NCBI GenBank assembly: GCA_002707785.1
Contig: PANW01000032.1
Location: 137,205-201,204, forward strand
From: Cellvibrionaceae bacterium
GTDB lineage: Bacteria > Pseudomonadota > Gammaproteobacteria > Pseudomonadales > Cellvibrionaceae
Reading direction: 5' to 3'
Length of the DNA stretch: 64,000 nt
A model generated the notes under the pieces. The model worked only from the letters and a program-made list of their open reading frames with translations. It searched no databases and was not told where the DNA came from. Each line of letters opens with the position of its first letter. The first letter of the stretch is position 1. The translations under genes and the position numbers were made by a program. Below are positions 17,404 to 25,845 of this stretch, piece by piece.

Positions 17404-17847
17404 ATGCCGAAAAGCTCTAAAAACACCGAAAGCATCACTCTCAGAGGGTTCACCCCTTATAAAGAGAAGAAGGGTGAAGAGTACATGAATGAAGCACAGA
17501 AGGATCACTTCCGTGGTCTGCTTCAAGCATGGAAAACCGAACTCATGGAAGAAGTTGATCGCACGGTATCTCACATGAAAGATGAGGCCGCCAACTTCCC
17601 CGATCCAGCGGATCGTGCAAGTCAGGAAGAAGAATTCAGCCTTGAACTGCGCACCCGAGATCGCGAACGTAAACTGATTAAGAAAATCGACGGCACCATG
17701 CAGCTGATCGAAGATGATGACTATGGTTATTGCGAGACCTGCGGCGTAGAAATCGGCATCCGCCGATTAGAAGCCCGCCCGACGGCAACCCAGTGCATCG
17801 ACTGTAAGACCTTGGACGAGATTAAAGAACGCCAAGTCGGCGGCTAA
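17404..17847 (+). CDS. dksA: RNA polymerase-binding transcription factor DksA
   Basis: DksA inserts into the secondary channel of RNA polymerase and, with ppGpp, represses rRNA promoters and activates amino-acid genes. The 147-residue protein has the LRGFTPYKEKKGEEYM start and a coiled coil with the DPADRA tip (67-72). The four-cysteine zinc finger (C110, C113, C131, C134) is intact. It is thus a classical, zinc-binding DksA. The ATG at 17404 matches the family N-terminus and follows a GAGG; an open frame to 17347 is not needed. A terminator separates it from gluQRS, its usual neighbour. Confidence 0.97.
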   Translation: MPKSSKNTESITLRGFTPYKEKKGEEYMNEAQKDHFRGLLQAWKTELMEEVDRTVSHMKDEAANFPDPADRASQEEEFSLELRTRDRERKLIKKIDGTMQLIEDDDYGYCETCGVEIGIRRLEARPTATQCIDCKTLDEIKERQVGG

Positions 17848-17860
17848 TCACCGCACTCCA

Positions 17861-17886
17861 AAAGGCGCTGTATCAGCGCCTTTTTT
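17861..17886 (+). terminator. Rho-independent terminator of dksA
   Basis: A 10-bp stem AAAGGCGCTG (17861-17870) with CAGCGCCTTT (17874-17883), loop TAT, running into TTTTTT (17881-17886), 13 bases after the dksA stop. Confidence 0.92.
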
Positions 17887-17903
17887 GTTTCAAGACGCTT
17901 ATC

Positions 17904-18839
17904 ATGCCTGTCGTCCCCCCCGATACCTCGGCCAATCAATACGTCGGTCGCTTTGCGCCCTCCCCCACAGGAGAGCTGCATCAGGGCTCGCTATTAACCG
18001 CAGTTGCCTCTTATCTCGATGCCCGACAGGCACAGGGACGCTGGTTGGTGCGCATGGAAGATCTCGACCCTCCCCGAGAACAAGTCGGCGCAGCAGATGC
18101 CATCCTCAGAAGCTTAGAGGCTCACGGCCTGCACTGGGATCAAAGTGTTATTTATCAAAGCCAGCGCCAAGCCGCCTACCGAGAGCGCTTACTCAGCTTG
18201 CAACAGCAACAACTGTGTTATCCCTGCAACTGTAACCGCCAACGCCTAAAAACCCTAAGTGCGTATGACGGGCACTGTTTACTACAACCTCCCGTCGATG
18301 GCTCTGCCAACGCAGTGCGTGTAAGAGTCAAAAACTCAGAAGCCATTACCTTCGAGGATTTGTTTCAGGGCCAGCAAAGTCAGCACCTAGCCAATGAGGT
18401 TGGCGACTTTGTTATCCGTCGCAAAGATCAGCTGTTTGCCTACCAGCTGGCCGTGGTTGCCGACGATATAGACCAAGGTATCACCCACGTCATTCGCGGT
18501 ATCGATTTAATGGATTCCACCGCGCGACAGATTTACCTGTTTCAGCTCTGGCAAGCTCCAGTGCCCATCTATGGACATTTGCCGGTCATCGTCAACGATC
18601 AAGGCCAGAAACTCAGCAAACAAACCTTTGCCCCGCCCCTTCGCGACAGCGAAAACTCTCAAAACCTCTGGCGCACCTTTGTCCGACTCGGCCTGAACCC
18701 TCCCCATGACCTAAAAGCCGCGGATTGTGAGACGCAATTACGCTGGGGTACCGAACACTGGCACCGAACCCGAGTGCCCCGCACAGAGTCGATCAATGAG
18801 GGGGGAGGTGGCAGACTGCCTCCTTGGCAGCAGCAATAA
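17904..18839 (+). CDS. gluQ: Glutamyl-Q tRNA(Asp) synthetase
   Basis: GluQRS is a shortened glutamyl-tRNA synthetase that attaches glutamate to queuosine at the wobble position of tRNA(Asp). The 311-residue protein has only the catalytic domain. It contains FAPSPTGELHQGS (the HIGH-like motif), MEDLDPPRE, a zinc-site CYPCNC...YDGHC (about 107-131), and GQKLSKQ (the KMSKS-like motif). The tRNA-anticodon domain of GltX is absent. Its place just after dksA and before cbrX-cbrA is conserved in pseudomonads. Confidence 0.95.
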   Translation: MPVVPPDTSANQYVGRFAPSPTGELHQGSLLTAVASYLDARQAQGRWLVRMEDLDPPREQVGAADAILRSLEAHGLHWDQSVIYQSQRQAAYRERLLSLQQQQLCYPCNCNRQRLKTLSAYDGHCLLQPPVDGSANAVRVRVKNSEAITFEDLFQGQQSQHLANEVGDFVIRRKDQLFAYQLAVVADDIDQGITHVIRGIDLMDSTARQIYLFQLWQAPVPIYGHLPVIVNDQGQKLSKQTFAPPLRDSENSQNLWRTFVRLGLNPPHDLKAADCETQLRWGTEHWHRTRVPRTESINEGGGGRLPPWQQQ

Positions 18840-18932
18840 CGACAACAAACGTCGGTTACGTTGGCATCACCGCTGAGAGTTGAGTAACATCGGCCCTTAC
18901 AGCCTCCTCTCACTCGCAAGTACTGACTTCTC

Positions 18933-19109
18933 ATGCACAATCAGCGGTTACTGATTCTTTTTCTTCTGGTCGCCTATATATTTTCGCCCACCTTGTTTAC
19001 TTGGATGATCAACCCCGAAGGGGCTTGGTATCGTCCGTACATCATCTGGGCCATGCTTATCGCCACGGCGTTTGTTTTCCAGAAGCGAAAGAACAACCAT
19101 GAGCTTTGA
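18933..19109 (+). CDS. cbrX: CbrX-like small membrane protein
   Basis: A 58-residue reading frame too short for many gene finders. ATG at 18933 is followed by one strongly hydrophobic segment (about residues 5-24). A second follows near 36-50, then a basic tail QKRKNNHEL. The stop at 19107-19109 lies inside cbrA, overlapping its first 11 bases, which suggests translational coupling. In Pseudomonas a small ORF called cbrX lies at the same place and overlaps cbrA in the same way. Identification rests on position, size and topology. Function unknown. Confidence 0.75.
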   Translation: MHNQRLLILFLLVAYIFSPTLFTWMINPEGAWYRPYIIWAMLIATAFVFQKRKNNHEL

Positions 19110-22062
19110 TGTTGCTGAAATCGCCGTCATCGGCGTCGCTTATTTATTGGTGCTATTTGGTATCGCTTTCAGCGCCGAGAAAGGATATATCCCAGCTAGA
19201 ATCTCTCGCCATCCCATTACCTACATTCTCTCGCTGGGTATCTTTGCCAGTGCCTGGGCTTTTTACGGCGTCATCGACCTGGCCTTTCAATTTGGCTATG
19301 GCGCGCTGGCCTATTACCTCGGTACCGGTGCTCTATTTTTCTTTGCGCCAGTGGCTATTGCGCCACTGGCACAGCTAGCACGGCGCTTTCAAATCAGCAG
19401 CCTCGCCGATCTACTCGTGTTTCGCTACCACAGCCAAGCGGCCGGCTCGATTGCAACCGCCTGCATGCTGTTGGCCTCTCTGCCACTGTTGGCGCTGCAA
19501 ATTCAGGCGGTCGCTGACACCCTGCAAATCCTGACGCTAAATAACGCACAACCACTGCCCGAAGCGCTCAGCAATTGGAGCTTCAGAGAAGTCATGGCAG
19601 TGGCCTATTGTGCCATTCTGGCGTTGTTTACTATCTTGTTTGGCTCTAGCAGAGATCAACACCCCGGGTTGGTTGTGGCCATGGCGTTTGAGACTCTAGT
19701 GAAAGTCATTGCACTGTGTGCGGTGGGTCTGATGGCCGTGTACGGAGTTTTTGGCGGGCTCGAAGAACTCGATCAGTGGCTATTGGACTATCCTGAGAAT
19801 CTTGAATTGCTGCACAGTCCCATTAAAGACACGGCCTCTCACACGCTGCTACTGGTGTTCCTATCCACGGCACTGGCGATGCCCCACATTTTCCATATGA
19901 GCGTGGTAGAAAGTCCACTCAAGCAGATGACGGCCACCCTGAGCTGGGCCTTTCCCCTATTTTTGCTGTTGATGGCACTGCCCATCTTCCCCATTCTCTG
20001 GGCTGGATTTGAATTGGGCGTGCCGCTACCGGCCCAGTACTTTACGCTGGGCATACCGATGCTGGCGGAATCTCCCTCGCTGACCGTGCTGGCATTTCTC
20101 GGCGGACTTTCGGCTGCTACCGGAGCCATGGTGTCTCTAGGACTGGCACTGAGCACCATGATGCTCAACCAGTGGATTTTACCCGCGACTCGCTTGGGCC
20201 GTGGCCGAAACCTCTATCATCAGCTGCTGTGGCTAAGACGCGCGGTCATCATTGCCGTCTTTGCCTTGGGTTATGTGTTTTATCAGATGCTCGACAATCG
20301 CCTCAGTCTGACGCATCTGGCGCTGATGGCCTTTATCGAAACCCTCCAATTTTTGCCGGGAATATTAGCCGTGGCCTACTGGCCTAACGCCAATTCAAAG
20401 GGTTTCATCGCCGGCTTAACCCTCGGCAGCTTGGTCTGGGCCATAGGCTTACTCATCCCCATTTTCACCGGTCTGAATGAGCTTTCTCTGCCGCTGCTGG
20501 GTGTGACTCTGCCGGTGGGCATGGAACACTGGAACAGCATTACCTTACTGGCGCTCGGAATCAATACCGCCACCTTTGTTGGGCTCTCCATGCTCACCAA
20601 GGCCAGTGTCGAAGAACGCTACAGCGCGGAGCTGTGCGCCGAGGACGAGCTCAGCCATCCACTGCGAATGATTCTCGACGTTCACAGCGCCGAAGAGTTC
20701 ACCGAGCGTTTGAGCAGCAGCTTAGGCGCCTCAACGGCCAGAGCCGAAGTACGCAAAGCGTTGACGGAGCTCAACCTGTCTATTCACGAACGTCGCCCCT
20801 ATGCGCTGAGACAATTGAGAGACAAGCTGGAAGCCAATCTATCGGGTTTGATGGGCACCGCCATGGCCAATGAAATTCTTGATCGCCACATCCCTTACCA
20901 CCTACCAGAAGCCAAGGGCACCGCTGACATCAATCTGATTGAGAACCGCCTGACCCAGTATCGCAGCCACTTGACGGGCCTTGCAGCCGAGCTCAACAAC
21001 CTGCGCCTCTATCACCGCAACACGCTGGAAGAGTTACCCATGGCCGTGTGCTCACTGGGACAAGACATGGAGATTCTAATGTGGAATCACGCCATGCAGC
21101 AGTTAACCGGTATCGGCTCAGACACCGTAATTGGTTCGCGCCTAGACGACCTGCAAGCACCGTGGAAGGAGCTGTTAGAGAGCTTCTCGGTCAGTCCGCT
21201 CCCGCATTTACACAAACAACAGCTCACCCTCGGCGATCGAGCCCACTGGATTAGCCTGCACAAGGCCAATATCGCCGGCCCAGTCGCCAACAGCGCCGAC
21301 GGCCAAGTTATTTTGCTCGAAGACATTACCGAAACCCAAATGCTCGAACAGGAGCTGATCCATAGTGAACGCTTGGCGTCAGTGGGCCGTGTCGCCGCCG
21401 GTGTTGCTCACGAAATCGGCAACCCCATCACCGGTATCGCCTGTTTGGCGCAAAATCTACGCTATGAGACCGATGACCCGGAAGCCGCCATCGAAACCGC
21501 CGAGCAGATTCTCAGTCAAACCGATCGAGTCGGGCGTATCGTGCAATCACTGGTGAGCTTTTCCCATACTGGCCAGCAAGAAAAGTCGGAATTTATGGCC
21601 GTCCATCTCAGCGACTGTGCTGACGAAGCCGTACAGCTGTTGTCACTGCAGAAGGAAAAGACTCAAGTTCGCTTTACCAACCAAATCCCACAGGAACTGG
21701 TGGTGCGAGGCGATCCCCAGCGACTCATTCAGGTGTTTATCAATCTACTTTCCAATGCCCGCGACGCCAGCCCAGAAGACAGTGAAATACGCCTCGAAGG
21801 TCATAGCAAGGGCGCTTTTGTAATCGCAACCGTTACCGATGAGGGCACAGGCATCTCTAAGGAACATCAAGAGCGAGTTCTGGAACCTTTCTTTACCAGC
21901 AAGGATCCCGGCGAGGGTACCGGTCTTGGATTGGCCATGGTTTACAGCATCGTAGAAGAGCATGAAGGGCAGCTAGAGCTGATAAGTCCGGCGCCCGGAA
22001 GAACCATTGGCACGCAAATTCGCATAAAATTGCCCCGCCAACTTGAAACTGAAGGCAACTAA
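19099..22062 (+). CDS. cbrA: Sensor kinase CbrA with sodium/solute symporter-like N-terminus
   Basis: CbrA phosphorylates CbrB and sets the carbon/nitrogen balance response. The 987-residue protein has an SSS-family transporter-like domain with about 13 membrane spans (1-500). A linker region (about 500-640) and a PAS-like domain (about 650-760) follow. Next come a HisKA domain with phosphoacceptor H771 in GVAHEIGNP and a HATPase domain. The HATPase carries NLLSNARDAS (N box), DEGTGI (G1) and GEGTGLGLAM (G2). ATG 19099 overlaps cbrX by 11 bases. The length matches Pseudomonas CbrA. cbrB follows 58 bases later. Whether the transporter part moves histidine or another solute cannot be told. Confidence 0.95.
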   Translation: MSFDVAEIAVIGVAYLLVLFGIAFSAEKGYIPARISRHPITYILSLGIFASAWAFYGVIDLAFQFGYGALAYYLGTGALFFFAPVAIAPLAQLARRFQISSLADLLVFRYHSQAAGSIATACMLLASLPLLALQIQAVADTLQILTLNNAQPLPEALSNWSFREVMAVAYCAILALFTILFGSSRDQHPGLVVAMAFETLVKVIALCAVGLMAVYGVFGGLEELDQWLLDYPENLELLHSPIKDTASHTLLLVFLSTALAMPHIFHMSVVESPLKQMTATLSWAFPLFLLLMALPIFPILWAGFELGVPLPAQYFTLGIPMLAESPSLTVLAFLGGLSAATGAMVSLGLALSTMMLNQWILPATRLGRGRNLYHQLLWLRRAVIIAVFALGYVFYQMLDNRLSLTHLALMAFIETLQFLPGILAVAYWPNANSKGFIAGLTLGSLVWAIGLLIPIFTGLNELSLPLLGVTLPVGMEHWNSITLLALGINTATFVGLSMLTKASVEERYSAELCAEDELSHPLRMILDVHSAEEFTERLSSSLGASTARAEVRKALTELNLSIHERRPYALRQLRDKLEANLSGLMGTAMANEILDRHIPYHLPEAKGTADINLIENRLTQYRSHLTGLAAELNNLRLYHRNTLEELPMAVCSLGQDMEILMWNHAMQQLTGIGSDTVIGSRLDDLQAPWKELLESFSVSPLPHLHKQQLTLGDRAHWISLHKANIAGPVANSADGQVILLEDITETQMLEQELIHSERLASVGRVAAGVAHEIGNPITGIACLAQNLRYETDDPEAAIETAEQILSQTDRVGRIVQSLVSFSHTGQQEKSEFMAVHLSDCADEAVQLLSLQKEKTQVRFTNQIPQELVVRGDPQRLIQVFINLLSNARDASPEDSEIRLEGHSKGAFVIATVTDEGTGISKEHQERVLEPFFTSKDPGEGTGLGLAMVYSIVEEHEGQLELISPAPGRTIGTQIRIKLPRQLETEGN

Positions 22063-22063
22063 G

Positions 22064-22130
22064 GTAACACTAGGCAGCTATTTTGGTCATTCTCGTAACA
22101 AGTTGGGTAACAATGCGCCTATGAGTAACA
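22064..22130 (+). promoter_or_regulatory. Cluster of four GTAACA half-sites at the cbrA-cbrB junction
   Basis: GTAACA occurs at 22064-22069, 22095-22100, 22107-22112 and 22125-22130, from the cbrA stop into the first codons of cbrB. It is the same half-site that forms the palindrome upstream of the CrcZ-like RNA. Binding by CbrB, hence autoregulation, is an inference. Confidence 0.4.
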
Positions 22131-23539
22131 TTCTGGTTGTTGAAGATGAAGTGATTATCCGTACCGCCCTACGGAAGCTTTTGGAGCGCAATAAGTACAC
22201 CGTAAGCGAAGCGGCGTCGGTCAAAGAGGCGACCACTCGCCACGACTTAACCCGCTATGACTTAATTATCAGTGACTTACGCCTGCCCGGCGCACCCGGC
22301 ACTGATATGATCAAAGCCGCCGGTGAAGTGCCAGTGCTCATCATGACCAGCTACGCCAGCCTGCGCTCAGCCGTCGACTCCATGCGCTTAGGAGCGGTAG
22401 ATTACATTGCTAAGCCTTTCGACCACGATGAAATGGTCACCGCGGTAAAACGCGTTATTGGTAAAGCCAGCGACGCCGCCCGCCAGAAAAAACCCAGCAA
22501 GACCTCTAGCCACCAGATTCCCGGCATGATCGGCTCCAGCCCGGTGATGAAAACTCTCTATAACCGCATTCACAAGGTGGCTCCGACACCGGCAACGGTA
22601 TTGGTTCACGGTGAAACCGGTACCGGCAAAGAATTGGTCGCAAAAGCCATTCACAGCGAGAGTCCGCGTCACAACAAACCCATGATTTCAGTGAATTGTG
22701 CCGCTATTCCTGAAACACTGATCGAATCCGAGCTCTTTGGCCATGAAAAAGGCGCTTTCACCGGCGCCGCTGCTAAGAGTGAAGGTCTCATCGCCGCCGC
22801 CGATGGCGGCACCCTGTTCTTAGATGAGATTGGTGAGCTGCCGCTGGAAGCGCAAGCTCGTCTCTTGCGTGTGTTGCAGGAAGGCGAGGTACGACCTATT
22901 GGCTCTACCGAATCCCACAAGGTGGATGTGCGCCTAGTTGCAGCAACTCACAGAGATCTGCGCAAGTTATGTAAAGAGAACAAGTTTCGAGAGGATCTGT
23001 ACTACCGTATCAACGTCGTGCAGCTGACTCTGCCTCCGCTGCGAGATCGCGGTAAAGATATCATCAGCCTAGCGGAGAACCTACTGCAACGTTTCTGTGA
23101 GCAGATGGCTAAAAACACACTGGCACTGACACCAGAATCCATCCAGGCCATCACCACCTATACTTGGCCCGGGAATGTGCGGGAACTGGAAAACGCGATG
23201 CAACGAGCGGTGATCTTGTGTGAGGACGAGCACGAAATCAGTCATGACCTGCTCGCCATCGATCTCGATCTCGTGCAAATCAGTGACGATAAGACTGAGA
23301 TCCTGCAGCAGATTCAACGCACTCAGAATACCAGCTCCACCTCACCACTATCGGCATCACCTGAGCCCAATGAAGACCTCTCACTGGAAGATTACTTCCA
23401 GCGCTTTGTCCTTGAGCATCAAGACACCATGAGCGAAACAGAATTGGCCCGCAAACTCGGAGTCAGCCGGAAATGCCTCTGGGAACGTCGACAGCGCCTT
23501 GGTATTCCTCGTAAGAAGACCGCTGCTGGCGCCAAGTAA
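22121..23539 (+). CDS. cbrB: Sigma-54-dependent response regulator CbrB
   Basis: CbrB is an NtrC-type activator that, when phosphorylated by CbrA, drives sigma-54 promoters, above all that of crcZ. The 472-residue protein has a receiver domain with phospho-acceptor D52 (IISDLRLPG). An AAA+ domain follows with Walker A GETGTGKE, the sigma-54 contact loop GAFTGA, and Walker B GGTLFLDEIGE. A Fis-type helix-turn-helix is at the C-terminus (ETELARKLGVSRKCLWERRQR). The ATG at 22121 gives the conserved MSNILVVEDE start; an open frame from 22043 is rejected. An upstream cluster of GTAACA motifs may mean autoregulation. Confidence 0.96.
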   Translation: MSNILVVEDEVIIRTALRKLLERNKYTVSEAASVKEATTRHDLTRYDLIISDLRLPGAPGTDMIKAAGEVPVLIMTSYASLRSAVDSMRLGAVDYIAKPFDHDEMVTAVKRVIGKASDAARQKKPSKTSSHQIPGMIGSSPVMKTLYNRIHKVAPTPATVLVHGETGTGKELVAKAIHSESPRHNKPMISVNCAAIPETLIESELFGHEKGAFTGAAAKSEGLIAAADGGTLFLDEIGELPLEAQARLLRVLQEGEVRPIGSTESHKVDVRLVAATHRDLRKLCKENKFREDLYYRINVVQLTLPPLRDRGKDIISLAENLLQRFCEQMAKNTLALTPESIQAITTYTWPGNVRELENAMQRAVILCEDEHEISHDLLAIDLDLVQISDDKTEILQQIQRTQNTSSTSPLSASPEPNEDLSLEDYFQRFVLEHQDTMSETELARKLGVSRKCLWERRQRLGIPRKKTAAGAK

Positions 23540-23553
23540 GCCCTTAACTGGTC

Positions 23554-23572
23554 GAGCAGCGCCCTGCTGCTC
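23554..23572 (+). terminator. Possible terminator hairpin after cbrB
   Basis: A 7-bp GC-rich stem GAGCAGC/GCTGCTC (23554-23560, 23566-23572) with a 5-base loop, 14 bases after the cbrB stop. Only ATCTT follows, so termination would be weak. Confidence 0.4.
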
Positions 23573-23759
23573 ATCTTAACCTAACGTCCATCACGACTAT
23601 CCCCTCTGCAGGCGACATTACCGTCGCCTCGGCTCTCTCGAGAAACCTGACGCCACTAGCGGCCTAGCCTGTTGAGCGCTAGCCACCTTCACTTGAGTGG
23701 CTAGGGATGAATCTGCTGCCACATCTTGCGCGCCCAAAGATCCTAGAGCCAACCGCGCT

Positions 23760-23862
23760 TGTTACGCTGTTACCCCGTTACTCCTGTTACCTTGTGAAAA
23801 GGAGCGTAAGGAAGTGTTACCAACGTCATATGTTCGTAACAGTTTTCGAGATAATAGGTAAC
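23760..23862 (+). promoter_or_regulatory. Upstream activating sequences for CbrB (TGTTAC/GTAACA)
   Basis: TGTTAC occurs at 23760-23765, 23768-23773, 23785-23790 and 23815-23820, with CGTTAC at 23776-23781. GTAACA at 23836-23841 and GGTAAC at 23857-23862 face them. The pair 23815-23820 and 23836-23841 forms an inverted repeat with a 15-base gap, about 100 bases upstream of the sigma-54 promoter. In Pseudomonas, CbrB binds TGTTAC/GTAACA-type sites upstream of crcZ. Confidence 0.7.
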
Positions 23863-23936
23863 GAGTAGTCATAACTTTTCTAAATAAGACAGCGCCTTAA
23901 TTTTTTAACCTATTGATTTATATGGATTTTTCAAAG

Positions 23937-23953
23937 TTGGCACATGAAATGCT
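23937..23953 (+). promoter_or_regulatory. Sigma-54 (-24/-12) promoter of the CrcZ-like RNA
   Basis: The sequence TTGGCACATGAAATGCT has the invariant GG (23939-23940) and GC (23951-23952) exactly 10 bases apart and matches TGGCAC-N5-TTGCW except for one T. Transcription should begin near 23964, just before the A-rich RNA. Confidence 0.82.
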
Positions 23954-23963
23954 TTGTAGGTCA

Positions 23964-24267
23964 GCATAATAAAAACAATAAAGAATAAAAACAAAGAACC
24001 TTTATAAAAATAACAACAAATAATAATAACAAAGCAAAAATACTAATAATAAAAACAACAAATAATAATAAAAAAGTAGATAAAACTAATAACAACAAAA
24101 AACAATAACAACAAAGCGTTAAACTGACTGTTACAACTGACTAAAACTTGGAGAGGATTTGCCGTAGAGCAAATGACCGCAAAGCAAGGAAGCCAATACT
24201 TTTGCGGAAAAATAACAATTAGGACAATAAAAAAATTCTACGGGAAAGCTAAGGCTTTCCCGTTTTC
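23964..24267 (+). ncRNA. crcZ: CrcZ-like Hfq/Crc-sequestering small RNA
   Basis: A non-coding stretch of about 300 nt between cbrB and pcnB, the position of crcZ in Pseudomonas. In that genus CrcZ sequesters Hfq (with Crc) through repeated CA motifs (AANAANAA) and relieves catabolite repression. Here I count by hand at least ten non-overlapping AANAANAA motifs. Nine fall between 23968 and 24108 and one at 24211-24218, more than the five or six usual in Pseudomonas CrcZ. A sigma-54 promoter stands upstream with CbrB-type sites before it, and an intrinsic terminator ends it. The segment from 23970 to 24115 is nearly all A with scattered C and T, and it lacks any credible reading frame. Confidence 0.82.
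24241..24266 (+). terminator. Rho-independent terminator of the CrcZ-like RNA
   Basis: A 9-bp stem CGGGAAAGC (24241-24249) with GCTTTCCCG (24254-24262), loop TAAG, followed by TTTT. Confidence 0.85.
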
Positions 24268-24357
24268 ATTTGTGGTCTACCATATTTGCTCTAACCCCCG
24301 TCGCCACAGTGTTCCATCAAACAGCGAAGCAAACAAACCTGTCTCAAAACGCCCTAA

Positions 24358-24386
24358 CTGGCATTCTCCCTCTGCCGTGGTACACT
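24358..24386 (+). promoter_or_regulatory. Possible pcnB promoter
   Basis: CTGGCA (24358-24363), a 17-base spacer and TACACT (24381-24386) with an extended TGG before the -10, about 100 bases upstream of pcnB. It would make pcnB independent of the CbrB-driven RNA. Confidence 0.42.
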
Positions 24387-24486
24387 GCGCCTCCATTATG
24401 CAGCGCTGACAACCGATAAACGCTGGTCGCGCCGAATTCACCACTCGCCCGGCACTCCCGAGGCCATCAACTCAGTAACTCTGCCC

Positions 24487-25836
24487 ATGTTAAAGCGGCT
24501 ATTTAACCTACCGATCATTAGCTCTCTGGCCAAAAATTCGCCATCACTCAAACACCACATCATTGCTCGAGAAAAGCACAATATTTCTCGTCGACAGATC
24601 AGTCGCTCTGCCCTCAAGGTCATGCAGCGCCTAGGCGATGGGGGATACGAGGCCTATCTTGTCGGTGGCGGCGTACGCGATCTACTGCTTGGCGATCACC
24701 CCAAAGATTTCGATATTGCCACCAATGCGACTCCGGAACAGGTAAAACACTTATTCCGTAACTCTCGTATTATCGGCCGCCGCTTTAAAATCGTACACGT
24801 GCGTTTCGGCAGAGAAATCATCGAAGTCACCACTTTTCGTGATAACCATACCGATAGTGGCAGCAACAACAGCGCAAAGTCCGATGAGGGCATGTTGTTG
24901 CGGGACAATGTCTATGGCGATATTCGCACCGATGCCGCGCGACGAGACTTCACCGTCAACGCGCTCTACTACACCTTAGACCGCTTCAGCATTCACGACT
25001 TTACCGGCGGCATACAAGATATCGCTCGCCGGAAAATCCGCATGATTGGTAAGCCAGAGACCCGCTACCAAGAAGACCCTGTACGCATGCTCAGAGCGGT
25101 GCGCTTCGCCGGCAAGCTGGATTTCGACATCGACAAAGCCACTGCAGCCCCGATTCATAAGCTCGGCTCGCTGCTGGCCAACATTCCCTCTGCACGCCTG
25201 TTTGAAGAAGTGCTGAAATTGTTTATGGGTGGCTACGGCAGTGCCGTGTTACCCAAGCTGCGCGAGTACGATTTACTCCAATACATCCTGCCCGCAACCG
25301 ATTCCGCACTTAAGAATGATCTGCCCTATGCCGAGGCGCTCATTGCTCAGGCACTGGTCAATACCGACAAGCGCATCAAAAACAACCAGCGAGTCACACC
25401 GGCATACATCTACGCGGCCATGCTGTGGCCATCCGTTGTGGCTGAGCAAAAGAAGCTGCAGGATGAGGGCATGCAACCGGTGCAAGCACATCAACAGGCC
25501 GCCCAGAACATTATCTCGCAGCAGCTACAAACTACCTCGATCCCCAAACGCTTTACCCAGAGCATGAAGGAGATTTGGGATCTGCAACATCGCCTCAGTC
25601 GCCGCCAAGGCAAGCGCGCTGAGCGACTGTTTGAACACCCGCGTTTCAGAGCCGCCTATGATTTTGTACTCATGCGCGAAGAAGCGGGTGAGGACTTACA
25701 CGGTTTGGGCAAGTGGTGGACGCGCTATCAGGAAGAATCTGTCGAAGGGCGCGAGGCGATGGTCGAAAAGCTCGGCCAAGGTCGCGGTCAAAATCGTCGC
25801 CGTCGTCCTCGCCGCCGCAAACCCAACCAAGACTAA
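24487..25836 (+). CDS. pcnB: Poly(A) polymerase I
   Basis: PcnB adds 3' poly(A) tails that speed RNA decay. The 449-residue protein belongs to the class II nucleotidyltransferases. It has LVGGGVRDLLLG (58-69) and the catalytic aspartates D74 and D76 in KDFDIAT. The RRDFTVNALYY block, the RMLRAVRFAGKLDF region, and a basic Arg-rich C-terminus (GQNRRRRPRRRK) typical of poly(A) polymerase I follow. The basic tail separates it from CCA-adding enzymes. Its place downstream of cbrB/crcZ and upstream of folK is as in Pseudomonas. Confidence 0.94.
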   Translation: MLKRLFNLPIISSLAKNSPSLKHHIIAREKHNISRRQISRSALKVMQRLGDGGYEAYLVGGGVRDLLLGDHPKDFDIATNATPEQVKHLFRNSRIIGRRFKIVHVRFGREIIEVTTFRDNHTDSGSNNSAKSDEGMLLRDNVYGDIRTDAARRDFTVNALYYTLDRFSIHDFTGGIQDIARRKIRMIGKPETRYQEDPVRMLRAVRFAGKLDFDIDKATAAPIHKLGSLLANIPSARLFEEVLKLFMGGYGSAVLPKLREYDLLQYILPATDSALKNDLPYAEALIAQALVNTDKRIKNNQRVTPAYIYAAMLWPSVVAEQKKLQDEGMQPVQAHQQAAQNIISQQLQTTSIPKRFTQSMKEIWDLQHRLSRRQGKRAERLFEHPRFRAAYDFVLMREEAGEDLHGLGKWWTRYQEESVEGREAMVEKLGQGRGQNRRRRPRRRKPNQD

Positions 25837-25845
25837 GCCACAGCT

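Noticed and set aside
23960..24120. A-rich tract as a horizontally acquired or junk AT island
   Set aside because: The spacing of AANAANAA motifs, the sigma-54 promoter and the terminator explain it better as a regulatory RNA.
24173..24409. A 78-codon open frame across the end of the A-rich RNA
   Set aside because: It runs through the intrinsic terminator at 24241-24266, has no ribosome-binding site and has the odd composition of the non-coding RNA.
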